The notes under the pieces: model-generated
What the model was told of the DNA's origin: nothing
Database searches by the model: none
Seen by the model: only the letters and a program-made list of their open reading frames with translations
Part shown: positions 44,131 through 52,439 of the stretch, piece after piece
How the letters are laid out: each line of letters begins with the position of its first letter
How positions within the stretch are numbered: position 1 is the stretch's first letter
Assembly (NCBI GenBank): GCA_009733745.1
Contig: WNWL01000005.1
Span: forward strand, 372,001 to 436,000
DNA: 64,000 nucleotides
Source of the DNA: Oceanobacillus sp. HTM 045
GTDB lineage: Bacteria; Pseudomonadota; Alphaproteobacteria; Rhodobacterales; Rhodobacteraceae
Direction: 5' to 3'
Translations under genes and position numbers: made by a program

Positions 44131-44772
44131 GTGAGCAACATCCTGATTATGAACGGCGCGCAGCCCTATCCCTTCGCGAAGGGCACGCTGAACGCGGCGC
44201 TGACCGAGCGGGCGAAGGCCCGGCTCGAAGGCCAGGGCCACGCGGTGCGCGTGACGACCATCGCCGAGGGCTACGACGTGGAGGCGGAGATCGCCAGCCA
44301 CCTGTGGGCCGACACGGTGATCCTGCAGTTCCCGGTCAACTGGATGGGCGTGCCCTGGCCGTTCAAGAAGTACATGGACGAGGTCTACACCGCCGGGATG
44401 GACGGGCGGCTTTCCACCGGCGACGGACGCCGGGCGGAGGCGCCGAAGGCGGGCTACGGCACGGGCGGGAGCCTTTCGGGGCGCTACATGCTCTCGGTCA
44501 CGTTCAACGCGCCGCGCGAGGCGTTCGGCGACCCGGCCGAGCCGTTCTTCGCCGGGATCTCGGTCGACGACCTGCTGCGCCCGGTGCATCTGAACGCGCG
44601 GTTCCTCGGGCTGGAGGCGTTGCCCACCTTCGCCGCCTTCGACGTGATGAAGAACCCGGAGATCGCGGCGGACTTCGCCCGGTTCGACGCCCATCTCGAT
44701 ACCCAATTTGGTGCCCATTCCGACGCCCATCCCGACGCCGTATTCGCGGAGGCCGGACATGCCGCAGCCTGA
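44131..44772 (+). CDS. NAD(P)H quinone oxidoreductase-like flavoprotein (MdaB-like)
   Basis: The 213-residue flavodoxin-fold protein begins with GTG at 44131, behind GGAGGAG. It has NILIMNGAQPYPFAKGTLNAA, DTVILQFPVNWMGVPWPFKK and YGTGGSLSGRYMLSVTFNAP, typical of the Kef/MdaB quinone-reductase group that detoxifies quinones by two-electron reduction. It overlaps the GST gene by 14 bp and is divergent from hxlR, suggesting an electrophile-stress pair. Confidence 0.87.
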   Translation: MSNILIMNGAQPYPFAKGTLNAALTERAKARLEGQGHAVRVTTIAEGYDVEAEIASHLWADTVILQFPVNWMGVPWPFKKYMDEVYTAGMDGRLSTGDGRRAEAPKAGYGTGGSLSGRYMLSVTFNAPREAFGDPAEPFFAGISVDDLLRPVHLNARFLGLEALPTFAAFDVMKNPEIAADFARFDAHLDTQFGAHSDAHPDAVFAEAGHAAA

Positions 44773-45475
44773 CATCCACCTCTACACCGCCGCGACGATG
44801 AACGGGTACAAACCGGTCATCTTCCTGGAGGAGGCGGGCGTGCCCTACGACCTGACCGTCGTCGACTTCTCGAAGCAGGAGCAGAAGGCGCCCGCCTACC
44901 TGAAGCTGAACCCGAACGGCAAGATCCCGACCATCGTCGACCGCGCGGAGGACCGGGCGATCTTCGAGTCCGGCGCGATCCTCTGGCATCTCGCAGAGAA
45001 GTACGGGCAGTTCCTGCCCGGCGACGCGCTTGACCGGTCGGAGGTGATGCAGTGGCTGTTCTTCCAGGTCGGCCATGTCGGCCCGATGATGGGGCAGGCG
45101 ATGTACTTCCAGCGCATCGCCGCGCCGAACGGGCACGAGGAGCCGTTCTCGATCAGGCGCTATGTCGACGAGAGCCGCCGCCTGCTGGAGGTGCTCGACA
45201 CGCGGCTGGAGGGCCGCGAGTGGCTGGCGGCGGACCAGTACACGATTGCCGACATGGCGACCTATCCCTGGGCGCGGGCCTTCGTCTGGGCGCGGGTCTC
45301 GGTCGAGGGGTTGCCGCACCTGCAGGCGTGGTTCGACCGGCTCGACGCCCGCCCGGCGGTGCAGAAGGCGTTGACCATCCCCAGGGCCCAGCCCGCCTTC
45401 TGGGGGCAGTCGGACGAGACGGCGTTCCTGGAGGAGAACGCGGCGCGGTTCGCGTCGGACGTGAAGCCGACCTGA
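44759..45475 (+). CDS. Glutathione S-transferase family protein (YfcG/YghU-like)
   Basis: The 238-residue protein has an N-terminal thioredoxin-fold GST domain (MNGYKPVIFLEEAGVPYDL, NPNGKIPTIVD, IFESGAILWHLAEKY) and an all-helical C-terminal domain (WLFFQVGHVGPMMGQAMYF, ADQYTIADMATYPWAR). The FQVGHVGPMMGQ segment matches disulfide-bond reductase GSTs such as YfcG. It overlaps the preceding flavoprotein gene and is followed by a terminator. Confidence 0.88.
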   Translation: MPQPDIHLYTAATMNGYKPVIFLEEAGVPYDLTVVDFSKQEQKAPAYLKLNPNGKIPTIVDRAEDRAIFESGAILWHLAEKYGQFLPGDALDRSEVMQWLFFQVGHVGPMMGQAMYFQRIAAPNGHEEPFSIRRYVDESRRLLEVLDTRLEGREWLAADQYTIADMATYPWARAFVWARVSVEGLPHLQAWFDRLDARPAVQKALTIPRAQPAFWGQSDETAFLEENAARFASDVKPT

Positions 45476-45482
45476 GGGGGAC

Positions 45483-45502
45483 GGGGCGCCGCGCGGCGCC
45501 CC
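45483..45502 (+). terminator. Hairpin terminator after the GST gene
   Basis: A perfect 8-bp stem GGGGCGCC / GGCGCCCC with a GCGC loop is followed by TT, 8 bp after the GST stop and before the next regulator gene. Confidence 0.6.
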
Positions 45503-45595
45503 TTGGCCGCCGCCTGTAGCGATCCCCCTTGAATCCGCGCCCGGCCCGTGAGCGTGTTAGGGTGACAGAAAAGCGATCCGTCAAGCGGGCCAAGG

Positions 45596-46615
45596 GTGGA
45601 CAAGCGTAGCAAGGAAAACGGCGAGGGCGCACCGTTCCGGGTGGTATTCTTCGTCGTGCCCGGTTTCTCTCTCATGGCGCTGAGTTCCGCGGTGGAACCG
45701 CTGCGCTCGGCCAACCGGCACTTCGGCGAGAAACGCTACGAGTGGGTGGTGATGAGCCTGGAGGCCGGCCCGGTGGCCGCCGGCAACCGGCTGGAGATTG
45801 CCTCGGCGCATGGCATCGCCGACATGCCCGAGGCGGACCTGACCGTCTTCGTTGCCAGTCTCGACATCGACGATTTCCGCGAGCACGCGGTGCTGGAGCG
45901 GATCCGGCGGCTGCATGCCGAGCGCCGGCTGGTCGGGGCGGTCAGCAACGGCACGCTGCTGCTCGCCCGCGCTGGCATTCTCGGCGGGCGGAGGGTGACG
46001 ATCCACTGGGAGATGCAGCGCCGGCTGGTGGAGGAGTTCCCCGACATCGAGGTGCGGCCCGACCTCTACTGCCGCGACGGCACGATCATGACGGCGGCGG
46101 GCGGGATCGCCTCGATGGACATGATCCTGTCGCTGATCGCCGACCGCGAGGGCCACGAGGCGGCGGCGGCGATCGCCGACCAGTTCCTGCACGGCCCGGT
46201 GCGCGGCTCGACCGAGGTGCAGCGCCAGGACGTGAGCTGGCGTTATCAGGTGACCGACCGGCGGATGGTGAGCGCCATCCGGCTGATGGAGGAACACCAG
46301 GACGACCCCCTGAAGATCGCCCAGATCGCCGGCGTGGCGGGCGTCTCCGAGCGCCAGCTCGCGCGGCTGTTCGAGAACGCCTTCGGCCAGTCGCCGCTGG
46401 AATTCTACACCGACCTGCGCCTGCAGACGGCGCGCAAGTGGCTCCTGCAATCGACCGAGAGCCTGGAGCGGATCGCCGAGCTGACCGGCTTTTCCAGCCT
46501 CGGCCACTTCAGCCGCAGCTTCAAGACATGGTGCGGCGAGCCGCCCTCCGCGGTACGCCGGAAACACCGGATGCAGATTGTCGGAAAGCTGCAAGAAATT
46601 GGCGAAGTTCCGTAA
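45596..46615 (+). CDS. GlxA-family transcriptional regulator (GbdR/CdhR-like)
   Basis: The 339-residue protein starts with GTG at 45596. Its N-terminal DJ-1/PfpI-like domain has FVVPGFSLMALSSAVEPLRSA, SNGTLLLARAGILGG and MTAAGGIASMDMILSLI. The C-terminal AraC domain has PLKIAQIAGVAGVSERQLAR and LERIAELTGFSSLGHFSRSF. This architecture is that of the betaine and carnitine sensors GbdR and CdhR. It lies 87 bp upstream of the importer operon in the same direction and is its likely activator. Confidence 0.9.
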   Translation: MDKRSKENGEGAPFRVVFFVVPGFSLMALSSAVEPLRSANRHFGEKRYEWVVMSLEAGPVAAGNRLEIASAHGIADMPEADLTVFVASLDIDDFREHAVLERIRRLHAERRLVGAVSNGTLLLARAGILGGRRVTIHWEMQRRLVEEFPDIEVRPDLYCRDGTIMTAAGGIASMDMILSLIADREGHEAAAAIADQFLHGPVRGSTEVQRQDVSWRYQVTDRRMVSAIRLMEEHQDDPLKIAQIAGVAGVSERQLARLFENAFGQSPLEFYTDLRLQTARKWLLQSTESLERIAELTGFSSLGHFSRSFKTWCGEPPSAVRRKHRMQIVGKLQEIGEVP

Positions 46616-46702
46616 CGTAAGCCGACCCCCCCGACCGTATACCGCCAGCGCCGGAAATGCGGTCCTCCGCCCGGTACTTCCAGCACGGTCTCCGGGGGGA
46701 AA

Positions 46703-47353
46703 ATGGACACGCTCAACTTCATCGCGGAAAACCTCGATGTCATCGGGGGCATGGCCGTCGAGCACATCTCGATCGTCGCCGTCGCGGTCGGCGCGGCGAT
46801 CCTGACCGGGGTTCCGATCGGGATCATGATCACCCAGAACCGGCGCGCGGCGGACGCGGTGCTCTACACCGCCTCCATCGTCGTGACGATCCCGTCGATC
46901 GCGCTGTTCGGCCTGCTGATCCCGGTGCTGTCGATGATCGGCCACGGCATCGGCTGGCTGCCGGCGGTGATCGCGATCCTGCTCTATTCGCAGCTGCCGA
47001 TCATCCGCAACACCTATACCGCCATCACCAACGTGGACCCGGCGCTGCGCGAGGCGGCGCGCGGCATGGGCATGACCGCGATGCAGCGGCTCTGGCGGGT
47101 CGAGATCCCGATCGCCGTGCCGGTGATCATGGCGGGTGTGCGCACCGCGGTGGTGATGAACATCGGCGTCGCCGCCATCGCCGCCTATATCGGCGCCGGC
47201 GGTCTCGGGGTGCTGATCTCGCGCGGCATCAGCCAGACCGACCCGCGCCAGCTGATCGCCGGAGCGCTGGCCGTCTCGCTGCTCGCGATCCTGGCCGACT
47301 ACGCGCTGCTAAAGATCCAGAAGCGGCTGACGCCCTCGGGGCTGAAGCGCTAG
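46703..47353 (+). CDS. Osmoprotectant-type ABC permease (OpuBB/OsmW/YehW family)
   Basis: The 216-residue inner-membrane protein has six hydrophobic segments and QAT-family motifs TGVPIGIMITQNRRAADAV, YTASIVVTIPSIALFGLL, LPIIRNTYTAI and the coupling loop REAARGMGMTAMQRLWRVEIP. A strong GGGGGGA site precedes ATG 46703. It is the first structural gene of the operon. Confidence 0.92.
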   Translation: MDTLNFIAENLDVIGGMAVEHISIVAVAVGAAILTGVPIGIMITQNRRAADAVLYTASIVVTIPSIALFGLLIPVLSMIGHGIGWLPAVIAILLYSQLPIIRNTYTAITNVDPALREAARGMGMTAMQRLWRVEIPIAVPVIMAGVRTAVVMNIGVAAIAAYIGAGGLGVLISRGISQTDPRQLIAGALAVSLLAILADYALLKIQKRLTPSGLKR

Positions 47354-47413
47354 CGCCGCGCCGCCCCGAACAACAACCAGAACAACGAACAGATTCCAGA
47401 GGAAACGCCCGAG

Positions 47414-48541
47414 ATGATCCGCCTCGACAAGCTGACCAAGATCTTCGAGACCCCCAACGGGCCCGTGGTCGCCGCCGACAAGGTGTCGATGGAGGTGCCG
47501 AAGGGCGAGATCTGCATCCTGCTCGGCCCGTCGGGCTGCGGCAAGACAACCGCGCTGAAGATGATCAACCGGCTGATCCCGCTGACCTCGGGGCGCATCC
47601 TGATCGACGGCCAGGACACGGCGAAGCTGAACGACGTCGAGCTGCGCCGCAACATCGGCTACGTGATCCAGCAGATCGGCCTGTTCCCGAACATGACGAT
47701 CGAGGAGAACATCTGCGTCGTCCCGAAGCTGCTCGGCTGGGACATGAAGAAGGCGCGCAAGCGGGCGGCGGAGCTGCTCGACCTGGTCGCGCTCGACCCC
47801 AACCATTTCCTCAGGCGCTACCCGAAGGAGCTCTCGGGCGGTCAGCAGCAGCGGGTCGGCGTGATCCGCGCGCTCGCCGCCGACCCGCCGGTGATGCTGA
47901 TGGACGAGCCGTTCGGCGCCATCGACCCGATCAACCGCGAGGTCATCCAGGACGAGTTCCTGAAGATGCAGTCCGAGCTGAAGAAGACGATCATGTTCGT
48001 CAGCCACGACATCGACGAGGCGGTGAAGATGGGCGACAAGATCGCCATCTTCCGCGCCGGCAAGATCGAGCAGTACGACAGCCCCGACAACGTGCTGGCG
48101 CACCCGGCGAACCGGTTCGTGGCCGATTTCGTCGGCGCGGACCGGACGCTGAAGCGGCTCCGGCTGATCAGCGCGGGCGAGGTGGCCGATGCCGCCGCTC
48201 CCGTGATCGGCGCCCACGGCAAGGCGTCCGAGGCGGCGGCGATGATGCGCGAGCACGGCGCCGCGGTCGCGGTGGTGACGGATGCCGACCACCACCCGGT
48301 CGGCTATGTCCGGATCGAGGAGGCCGAGGGCTCGGGCGCCGCGGCGGGCGAGATCGCCCACCCGCTGCCCGCCACCGTGGCGGCGGGCGCGGACCTGCGC
48401 GCCGTGGTCTCCGAGATGTTTGCCCACGACACCATGTGGCTCGCCTGCGTCGACGAGACTGGCCGCTTCGCCGGCACCGTCACGCAGCCTGCCGTCACCC
48501 GCGCGCTCGGCGAGACCTATCGCCAGGCGCAGGCGGCCTGA
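47414..48541 (+). CDS. Osmoprotectant-type ABC transporter ATP-binding protein with CBS domains
   Basis: The 375-residue ATPase has Walker A GPSGCGKTT, the QAT-type Q-loop [32 protein letters not shown], Walker B MLMDEPFGAIDP and FVSHDIDEAVKMGD. A C-terminal pair of CBS-like repeats runs from about residue 255 to 370 (GAAVAVVTDADHHPVGYV, MWLACVDETGRFAGTV). CBS domains in OpuA/OpuC sense ionic strength or cyclic-di-AMP. Confidence 0.93.
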   Translation: MIRLDKLTKIFETPNGPVVAADKVSMEVPKGEICILLGPSGCGKTTALKMINRLIPLTSGRILIDGQDTAKLNDVELRRNIGYVIQQIGLFPNMTIEENICVVPKLLGWDMKKARKRAAELLDLVALDPNHFLRRYPKELSGGQQQRVGVIRALAADPPVMLMDEPFGAIDPINREVIQDEFLKMQSELKKTIMFVSHDIDEAVKMGDKIAIFRAGKIEQYDSPDNVLAHPANRFVADFVGADRTLKRLRLISAGEVADAAAPVIGAHGKASEAAAMMREHGAAVAVVTDADHHPVGYVRIEEAEGSGAAAGEIAHPLPATVAAGADLRAVVSEMFAHDTMWLACVDETGRFAGTVTQPAVTRALGETYRQAQAA

Positions 48542-48558
48542 GGGGCGGGGACAGGACC

Positions 48559-49281
48559 ATGCGCAAGACCCTAGATCTCACCAAAGCGGCCGTGCCGCTC
48601 GCCACCTTCGCGCTCGGCCTCTGGGTCGCCGCGTCGGGTCTGCTCGACCAGATCGCGGCCTACTGGGAGGACATCGTCTACCTCACCGAGCAGCACATGG
48701 TGCTGGTGGCGGCGTCGGGCGGTGCGGCGATCCTGGTCGGCATCCCGGTCGGCATCTGGCTGTCGCGCCCGTCGATGGAGCGTTACGCCGAGTATGTCAT
48801 GCAGGTGTTCAACATCGGCACGACGATCCCGACGCTGGCGGTGATCGCGCTCTCGATGACGCTGCTCGGCATCGGCTTCGCGCCGGCCTTCTTCGGCCTG
48901 TTCGTCGCCTCGCTGCTGCCGATCGTGCGCAACACCTATGCGGGGCTGCTGGCGGTGCCGGCGCATCTCAAGGAAGCCGCGACCGGCATGGGCATGCGCC
49001 CGCTGGTGATCCTCTGGCGGGTGGAGCTGCCGAACGCGCTCTACGTCGTCTTCTCCGGCGTGCGCACCGCGCTCGCCATCAATGTCGGGACCACGCCGCT
49101 CGCCTTCCTGATCGGTGGCGGCGGGCTCGGCGAGCTGATCTTCACCGGCATCGACCTGATGGATACGGGCATGCTGCTGGCGGGCGCGGTGCCCGTGGCG
49201 ATGCTCGCGGTGACTGTCGACTTCCTGACGGGGCAGTCCCAGCTGCGGCTGGTCCCGAAGGGCGTGAATCCGCTCCGCTGA
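48559..49281 (+). CDS. Osmoprotectant-type ABC permease (OpuBD/OsmY-like partner)
   Basis: The 240-residue membrane protein is a paralogue of the permease at 46.7 kb (GIPVGIWLSRPSMERYAEYV, IGTTIPTLAVIALSMTLLG, LLPIVRNTYAGLLAV, KEAATGMGMRPLVILWRVELP) with an additional N-terminal hydrophobic segment. The two permeases would form the heterodimeric channel. ATG 48559 follows ACAGGA. Confidence 0.92.
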   Translation: MRKTLDLTKAAVPLATFALGLWVAASGLLDQIAAYWEDIVYLTEQHMVLVAASGGAAILVGIPVGIWLSRPSMERYAEYVMQVFNIGTTIPTLAVIALSMTLLGIGFAPAFFGLFVASLLPIVRNTYAGLLAVPAHLKEAATGMGMRPLVILWRVELPNALYVVFSGVRTALAINVGTTPLAFLIGGGGLGELIFTGIDLMDTGMLLAGAVPVAMLAVTVDFLTGQSQLRLVPKGVNPLR

Positions 49282-49321
49282 GCGCGGCGCGGCAACCGGC
49301 GAACATGAGGAGACGCCACAC

Positions 49322-50209
49322 ATGAAGACCCTGATGAAATCGGCCCTGGCCGGTCTCGCCCTCTCGGCCCTCGCGACCGGCGGTGCGGTTGCGGACGAGA
49401 TCGTCGTCGGCGGCAAGAACTTCACCGAGCAGCAGCTGCTCTCGGCGATCACCGAGCAGCTGCTCGAGGCGAAGGGATACGACGTCGACAACCGCGCCGG
49501 CATGGGCTCGGCGGCGCTGCGCCAGGCGATGGAAAGCGGCCAGATCGACGTCTACTGGGAGTACACCGGCACGTCGCTGATCACCTATAACAAGGTCGAG
49601 GACCGGCTCGATGCCGCCGCTACCTACGCCAAGGTGAGCGAGCTGGACGCGGCGAAGGGCATCGTCTGGCTCGACGCCTCGGCCGCCAACAACACCTACG
49701 GGCTGGCGATGCGCAAGGCCGATGCGGAGACGCTGGGCATCACCACGCTCTCCGAGTTGGCCGCGCATGTGAACGGCGGCAACGAGATCATCTTCGGCTC
49801 GAATGCCGAGTTCTATGCCCGCCCCGACGGCCTGAAGCCGCTGCAGGAGGCATATGGCTTCGAGTTCGGCCGCGCCCAGGTGAAGCGGATGGACAGCGGC
49901 CTCGTCTACCAGGCGCTGAAGGACGGCGAGATCGAGGTCGGCCTCGTCTTCGCCACCGACGGCCGCATCCCGGCCTTCGACTTCGTCGTGCTGAAGGACG
50001 ACCTCGGCTACTTCCCCTCCTACGCGCTGGCCCCGGTCATCCGCGACGAGGTGCTGGCCGCGAACCCCGAGCTGGCCGAGATCCTGAACGGCGTCTCCGG
50101 GCTTCTCGACGACGCCACGATGGCCCGCCTGAACGCGATGGTCGACGTGGAGCAGATGACCATCGAGCAGGTCGCCGAGCAGTTCCTGCGCGAGAACGGC
50201 CTGATCTGA
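49322..50209 (+). CDS. Osmoprotectant-type ABC substrate-binding protein (OsmF/OpuAC family)
   Basis: The 295-residue periplasmic protein has a signal peptide (MKSALAGLALSALATGGAVA) and the diagnostic start EIVVGGKNFTEQQLLSAITEQ. Other family segments are MGSAALRQAMESGQIDVYWEYTG and VLKDDLGYFPSYALAPVI. The family binds quaternary amines. It is the last transporter gene; a hairpin separates it from the enzyme genes. Confidence 0.92.
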   Translation: MKTLMKSALAGLALSALATGGAVADEIVVGGKNFTEQQLLSAITEQLLEAKGYDVDNRAGMGSAALRQAMESGQIDVYWEYTGTSLITYNKVEDRLDAAATYAKVSELDAAKGIVWLDASAANNTYGLAMRKADAETLGITTLSELAAHVNGGNEIIFGSNAEFYARPDGLKPLQEAYGFEFGRAQVKRMDSGLVYQALKDGEIEVGLVFATDGRIPAFDFVVLKDDLGYFPSYALAPVIRDEVLAANPELAEILNGVSGLLDDATMARLNAMVDVEQMTIEQVAEQFLRENGLI

Positions 50210-50256
50210 GGCCTGTCTGACGACCGGCCCGGGGTCCGACCCGGCCCGAGACCGCG

Positions 50257-50279
50257 GCGGCGCGGCACGACCGCGCCGC
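50257..50279 (+). terminator. Hairpin between binding-protein gene and catabolic genes
   Basis: A perfect 9-bp stem GCGGCGCGG / CCGCGCCGC with a CACGA loop starts 48 bp after the binding-protein stop. There is no T-run. Partial read-through would give less enzyme than transporter message. Confidence 0.5.
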
Positions 50280-50331
50280 TGCAACCCGGGGACCATCTCC
50301 CCGCAACCGTACTCCACCGGAGCACACGCAG

Positions 50332-51210
50332 ATGACCAGCAGCAAACTCAAGGTCGGCGCCGCGCAGTTCGAGAGCGTGATCGGCGATGTCGACGCCAAT
50401 ATCGAGCTGCATCTCGACTGGATCGCGAAGGGCCGCGAGGCGGGGCTGGACCTGCTGGTGCTGCCCGAGGTCTCGCTCACGGGGCACTACGGCCCCGAGC
50501 GGCTCCTGGACGCGGCGATGAAGCGCGACGACGCGCGCCTCAAGCGCCTGGCCGACGCGGCCGGCAGCATGGCGGTGGTCGCGGGCTTCATCGAGGAGGC
50601 CCCGGCGGCGCAGTTCTACAACGCCGCCGCGGTGCTGCGCGGGGGCCGGATGATCCACCTGCACCGCAAGGTGAACCTGCCGACCTACGGCAAGCTGGAG
50701 GAGGGCAAGCACTACGCCTCCGGCCGGTTCGTCGAGACCTGCGCGCTGGACGAGGACTGGCGGGCGGGCCTCCTGATCTGCGCCGATGTCTGGAACCCGG
50801 CGCTGACGCATCTCTCCTTCCTGCACGGCGCGACCATGCTGATCTGCCCGGTGAGCTCCGGCGTCGAGGCGGTCGGGCCGGATTTCGACAATCCCGGCGG
50901 CTGGGCGCTGACCATGCGCTTCTACGCGATGATGTACGGCGCGCCGGCCATCATGGTGAACCGCACCGGCACCGAGCGGGACCTGACCTTCTGGGGCGGC
51001 TCGCGGATCATCGACCCGTTCGGGCGCGAGCTGGCGGTGGCCGGAAAGGGCGAGGAGCTGATCACCGCGGAGCTGGACTACGGCATCGTCCGCCATGCCC
51101 GCCACCTTCTGCCCACCGTGCGCGACAGCAACGTCTCGCTGGTGATGCGCGAGACCGCGCGGCTGATCGACCGGCTCGGCGTGCCGGATTTCGTCCGCGA
51201 CGACAACTGA
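50332..51210 (+). CDS. Nitrilase-superfamily carbon-nitrogen hydrolase
   Basis: The family hydrolyses amides, nitriles or carbamoyl groups with a Glu-Lys-Cys triad. All three are present in the 292-residue protein: Glu46 in LPEVSLTG, Lys113 in HRKVNLPTYGK and Cys150 in LLICADVWNP. The Asp after the Cys and the GPDFDN insertion suit an aliphatic amidase or NAD-synthetase-like amidohydrolase branch. It starts the enzyme part of the operon, so an amide or nitrile in the pathway is likely. Confidence 0.87.
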   Translation: MTSSKLKVGAAQFESVIGDVDANIELHLDWIAKGREAGLDLLVLPEVSLTGHYGPERLLDAAMKRDDARLKRLADAAGSMAVVAGFIEEAPAAQFYNAAAVLRGGRMIHLHRKVNLPTYGKLEEGKHYASGRFVETCALDEDWRAGLLICADVWNPALTHLSFLHGATMLICPVSSGVEAVGPDFDNPGGWALTMRFYAMMYGAPAIMVNRTGTERDLTFWGGSRIIDPFGRELAVAGKGEELITAELDYGIVRHARHLLPTVRDSNVSLVMRETARLIDRLGVPDFVRDDN

Positions 51211-51226
51211 GCCGGAGCCGAGAGCG

Positions 51227-52417
51227 ATGCACGATTTCTTCCTGACTGATGCGGACCGCGCCTTCCGGGCCGAGATCCGCGCCTTCCTGGCCGCCGAGCT
51301 GGCGCCGCGCTGCGAGGCAATCGAGCGCGACGAGGACTGGGAGGCGGTGAAGGCCGTGGTCCGCGCGCTGGGCGCGGCGGGCTACATGAAGCTGATGTTC
51401 GCCGATCTCTACCGCGGCGGGCTGGAAAAGCCGGGCCTCACCCACGCGACGATCCTGTCGGAGGAGGCGGCCTACCTGAACTACGCCTTCGAGACCACGA
51501 TCGCGACCGCGCTTTCCTGCGCCTACCCGCTCCACGCCCATGCCCGCCCGGCGATCCGCGAGCGGTTCCTGACCCCGATCCTGGAGGGGACGGCGGTGGG
51601 CTCGATCTGCATGACGGAGCCGAATGTCGGCTCCGACAGCGCCGGGATGGAGACCCGCATCCGCTTCGACGAGACCACCCGCGAATGGGTGATCGACGGG
51701 TTCAAGCGCTACATCTCCAACGCGTCGAAGGCGGATGTCTACATCGTCTGGGGCATCAGCGACCCGGACGTGGCGCCGCAGAAGGGCATGACCGCGGTGG
51801 CGGTGCCGGCGGACACGCCGGGCCTCTCCTTCCCGCGGAGCTACGACTTCATGGGCCGGCGCGGCTGCGTCGTCGGCGAGGTCACGCTCGACGGCGTCCG
51901 CGTGCCGGAGGAGAACCTGCTCGGCGAGGCGGGCGGGGGCTTCCGCATCATGCTCGGGGCGTTCAACTTCGAGCGGGTGATCCTCGGCGGCTCGGGCCTC
52001 GGCGTCGCCCGCTCGGCCTTCGACATCGCCACCGGCCACGCCCAGGCGCGGCGCAGCTTCGGCGAGGCGCTGGGCCAGAAGCAGCTGATCTGGGACATGA
52101 TCGCGCAGATGAGCTGGCGGATCGACGCGGCGGAGCTGCTGACCTACCGCGCGGCGAAGATGTACGACGCCGGGCTCGACGGCAAGGCGCTGATGCGCGA
52201 GGCGGCGCAGGCCAAGCTGGTCGCCACCGAGACCGCCAATTTCTGCGCCGACCGCACCGTGCAGGTGCTCGGCGGCGACGGCGTCACGCGCCAGTACGGC
52301 CGCGCCGAGCAGATCTACCGCGACGCCCGCGCGCTGCCGATCGTCGGCGGCACGTCGGAGATGTGCAAGTACCTGATCGCCGCGCGCGAGATGCCGGCGA
52401 TAAAGCCCAACCTTTGA
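51227..52417 (+). CDS. Acyl-CoA dehydrogenase family protein
   Basis: The 396-residue flavoprotein has ICMTEPNVGSDSAGMETRI, the FAD-binding helix region RRSFGEALGQKQLIWDMIAQM and the C-terminal QIYRDARALPIVGGTSEM. Where medium-chain enzymes have the catalytic Glu (YEGTSE) this protein has Gly (VGGTSE). Isovaleryl- and long-chain types carry the base in an earlier helix, and FNFERVILGG here has a Glu at that place. It lies 16 bp after the hydrolase gene and would desaturate the CoA ester made by the ligase next to it. Confidence 0.9.
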   Translation: MHDFFLTDADRAFRAEIRAFLAAELAPRCEAIERDEDWEAVKAVVRALGAAGYMKLMFADLYRGGLEKPGLTHATILSEEAAYLNYAFETTIATALSCAYPLHAHARPAIRERFLTPILEGTAVGSICMTEPNVGSDSAGMETRIRFDETTREWVIDGFKRYISNASKADVYIVWGISDPDVAPQKGMTAVAVPADTPGLSFPRSYDFMGRRGCVVGEVTLDGVRVPEENLLGEAGGGFRIMLGAFNFERVILGGSGLGVARSAFDIATGHAQARRSFGEALGQKQLIWDMIAQMSWRIDAAELLTYRAAKMYDAGLDGKALMREAAQAKLVATETANFCADRTVQVLGGDGVTRQYGRAEQIYRDARALPIVGGTSEMCKYLIAAREMPAIKPNL

Positions 52418-52439
52418 CAATCCCGAGGGAACCCAGGCG

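Noticed and set aside
46657-48558. Very long plus-strand frame running through the first permease and ATPase genes
   Set aside because: Only its last 240 codons (the permease from 48559) look like protein; the rest is a GC-driven shadow in another frame of two clear genes.
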